In this document: piece after piece, positions 6,309 to 7,114 of the stretch
Numbering within the stretch: the stretch's first letter is position 1
Layout of the letters: each line of letters opens with the position of its first letter
Source: Raineyella sp964528755
GTDB taxonomy: Bacteria; Actinomycetota; Actinomycetes; Propionibacteriales; Propionibacteriaceae
Assembly: GCA_964528755.1 (NCBI GenBank)
Contig: CAZGWN010000105.1
Coordinates: 1-7,114 of the forward strand
DNA length: 7,114 nucleotides
Reading direction: 5' to 3'
Translations under genes and position numbers: made by a program
Notes under the pieces: model-generated
What the model was told of the DNA's origin: nothing
The model's input: only the letters and a program-made list of their open reading frames with translations
The model's database searches: none

Positions 6309-6935
6309 TCAGGCCTGCTTGATGGCGGACACCTCGAACTCGAGGGTGACCTTGTCGGAGACGAGCACGCCACCGGTCTCCAACGCGGCATTCCAGGTCA
6401 GGCCGAAGTCCTTGCGATCGACCGTGGTCGAACCCTCGAGGCCGACACGGACATTGCCGAACGGATCCTGCGCCTCACCGGCGAAATCGAAGTCGATGGC
6501 CACCGACTTGGTGACGCCCTTGATGGTGAGGTCACCGACGACGTGCAGCGTGGCCGCATCGGTCGCGGTGACATCGGTGGAGACGAAGTCGATGGTCGGG
6601 TACTTCCCGACCTCGAAGAAGTCGCTGCTGTTGAGGTGGGCGTCGCGCTTGGCTTCGTTCGTCGTCACCGACGCGGTCTGGATGTGGACCTCGATCGACG
6701 GCTCGACGAGTCCGGCCTTGGTGGTGGCAGTGCCGGAGAAGTCCGTGAAGCTGCCCCGGACCTTGGTCACCATCGCGTGGCGGGCGGAGAATCCGATCAG
6801 GGTGTGGGACGGGTCGAGGACGTAGGTGCCCTCGAGCTTCAGAAGCGGGCTGTCGGAGGGGATCGTGGCGGTGGCGCCGGAGTTCTCGTTGCCGGACTTG
6901 CGGAAGAAGTTGGCCATGATGTCTCGATTCGTCAT
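6309..6935 (-). CDS. YceI-family polyisoprenoid-binding protein
   Basis: A 208-residue lipocalin-like beta-barrel protein of the YceI family, whose known members bind long polyisoprenoid chains such as quinone tails. Family motifs: the opening strand GTYVLDPSHTLIGFSARHAMV (around 36-56), VRGSFTDFSGTA (59-70), DAHLNSSDFFEVGKYPTIDF (98-117), GDLTIKGVTKSV (134-145) and VDRKDFGLTWN (172-182). No signal peptide or membrane segment is present, so this copy should be cytoplasmic, unlike periplasmic E. coli YceI. The first ~30 residues are polar and low in complexity. The ATG at 6933-6935 is chosen because the predicted transcription start lies about 14 bases upstream; a TTG at 6956 would overlap the -10 box. 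ATG at 6917 is an alternative. The precise cellular role of cytoplasmic YceI proteins is unclear. Confidence 0.9.
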   Translation of the reverse strand: MTNRDIMANFFRKSGNENSGATATIPSDSPLLKLEGTYVLDPSHTLIGFSARHAMVTKVRGSFTDFSGTATTKAGLVEPSIEVHIQTASVTTNEAKRDAHLNSSDFFEVGKYPTIDFVSTDVTATDAATLHVVGDLTIKGVTKSVAIDFDFAGEAQDPFGNVRVGLEGSTTVDRKDFGLTWNAALETGGVLVSDKVTLEFEVSAIKQA

Positions 6936-6943
6936 AGGACCTA

Positions 6944-6984
6944 GTTGATGGTTCAACCGTACAACGGGGCACTACTCGAGGCAA
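6944..6984 (-). promoter_or_regulatory. yceI promoter with palindrome over the predicted start of transcription
   Basis: On the minus strand TTGCCT (6979-6984), 17 bases, then TACGGT (6956-6961) give a good sigma-70-type promoter. Transcription would begin near 6949, leaving a leader of roughly 14 bases before the ATG at 6935 with only a weak AGG as ribosome binding site. GTTGA (6944-6948) and TCAAC (6953-6957) form a 14-base palindrome directly at the edge of the -10 box and over the start site, the usual place for a repressor operator (for example of the MarR type, which is a guess). Confidence 0.55.
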
Positions 6985-7114
6985 ACCGGCCGGCCGAGCC
7001 GTGCCGGAAGCGGGGTCACCACCTTTGCGCGTCGGCCTCATCGCGGTTCAGGCCATCGGACCCATCGAACCGCCGGAGACGATGGCGCGAGACCGCCGGT
7101 CGGGGGGCACGGAG
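6985..7114. other. Right-edge region without an assignable gene
   Basis: Short open stretches reach the right edge. One runs plus-strand from a GTG at 7001 (38 codons, containing LRVGLIAVQ, no ribosome binding site). Two minus-strand tails end at stops 7016-7018 (32 codons) and 7048-7050 (21 codons, ending VSGGSMGPMA). The last has the strongest G/C bias in third positions, about 86% by hand count, but none is long enough to identify. The left part may also hold upstream elements for yceI. Confidence 0.4.

Noticed and set aside
6213..6944. 243-codon plus-strand open frame across yceI
   Set aside because: Antisense shadow of yceI, which shows all its family motifs; the frame also reads through both terminator hairpins.
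6936..6956. TTG start for yceI at 6956
   Set aside because: It falls in the predicted -10 box and has no ribosome binding site.
7001..7114. Partial genes at the right edge in three possible frames
   Set aside because: All are under 40 codons, contain no recognisable motif, and the plus-strand GTG lacks a ribosome binding site.
1..7114. CRISPR array, toxin-antitoxin, defence genes, insertion sequences or tRNA genes
   Set aside because: No regular direct repeats, transposase motifs or cloverleaf-like sequence were seen on reading through; all long coding regions belong to ordinary metabolic or regulatory families.

Overview
The window is a GC-rich stretch of bacterial chromosome. Start codons include GTG, third codon positions are strongly G/C, and the gene families fit an Actinomycetota (high-GC Gram-positive) genome. 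Codon usage such as CGT-ACG and the gene set fit Streptomyces-like or Propionibacteriaceae-like organisms, but the genus cannot be fixed from the sequence alone. I see no mobile element, CRISPR array, tRNA, rRNA or phage gene, and no defence system.

Layout, left to right: (1) the 5' end of a PucR-family transcriptional regulator on the minus strand, cut by the left edge; (2) a 166-bp divergent intergenic region; (3) gabT, a 4-aminobutyrate aminotransferase, plus strand; (4) a GlcD-type FAD-linked hydroxyacid dehydrogenase, minus strand, converging on gabT with only 30 bp between stop codons; (5) a 165-bp divergent intergenic region with an unusual two-layered concentric palindrome; (6) an M20-family zinc deacylase of the ArgE/DapE type, plus strand; (7) a TetR/AcrR regulator, minus strand, converging on the deacylase with a 9-bp gap; (8) a zinc-less medium-chain NADPH:quinone-type oxidoreductase, minus strand, overlapping the tetR start by 8 bp, so the two form an operon; (9) two tandem GC-rich hairpins that should terminate (10) a YceI-family lipid-binding protein gene on the minus strand with a recognisable promoter; (11) about 130 bp at the right edge without an assignable gene.

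The left half looks like small-molecule catabolism. The PucR/gabT divergent pair resembles the PucR-type GabR control of GABA use known in Corynebacterium. The hydrolase and the FAD dehydrogenase share one divergent control region, so they could act on related amide or hydroxyacid substrates, but this link is inference. The right half is a self-contained TetR-controlled oxidoreductase unit followed by an independent yceI gene. The most noteworthy non-coding signals are the concentric dyad at 3231-3281, the repeated GCTTA elements on the candidate qor promoter, a palindrome over the predicted yceI transcription start, and a probable shared terminator whose stem includes the stop codons of both converging genes.
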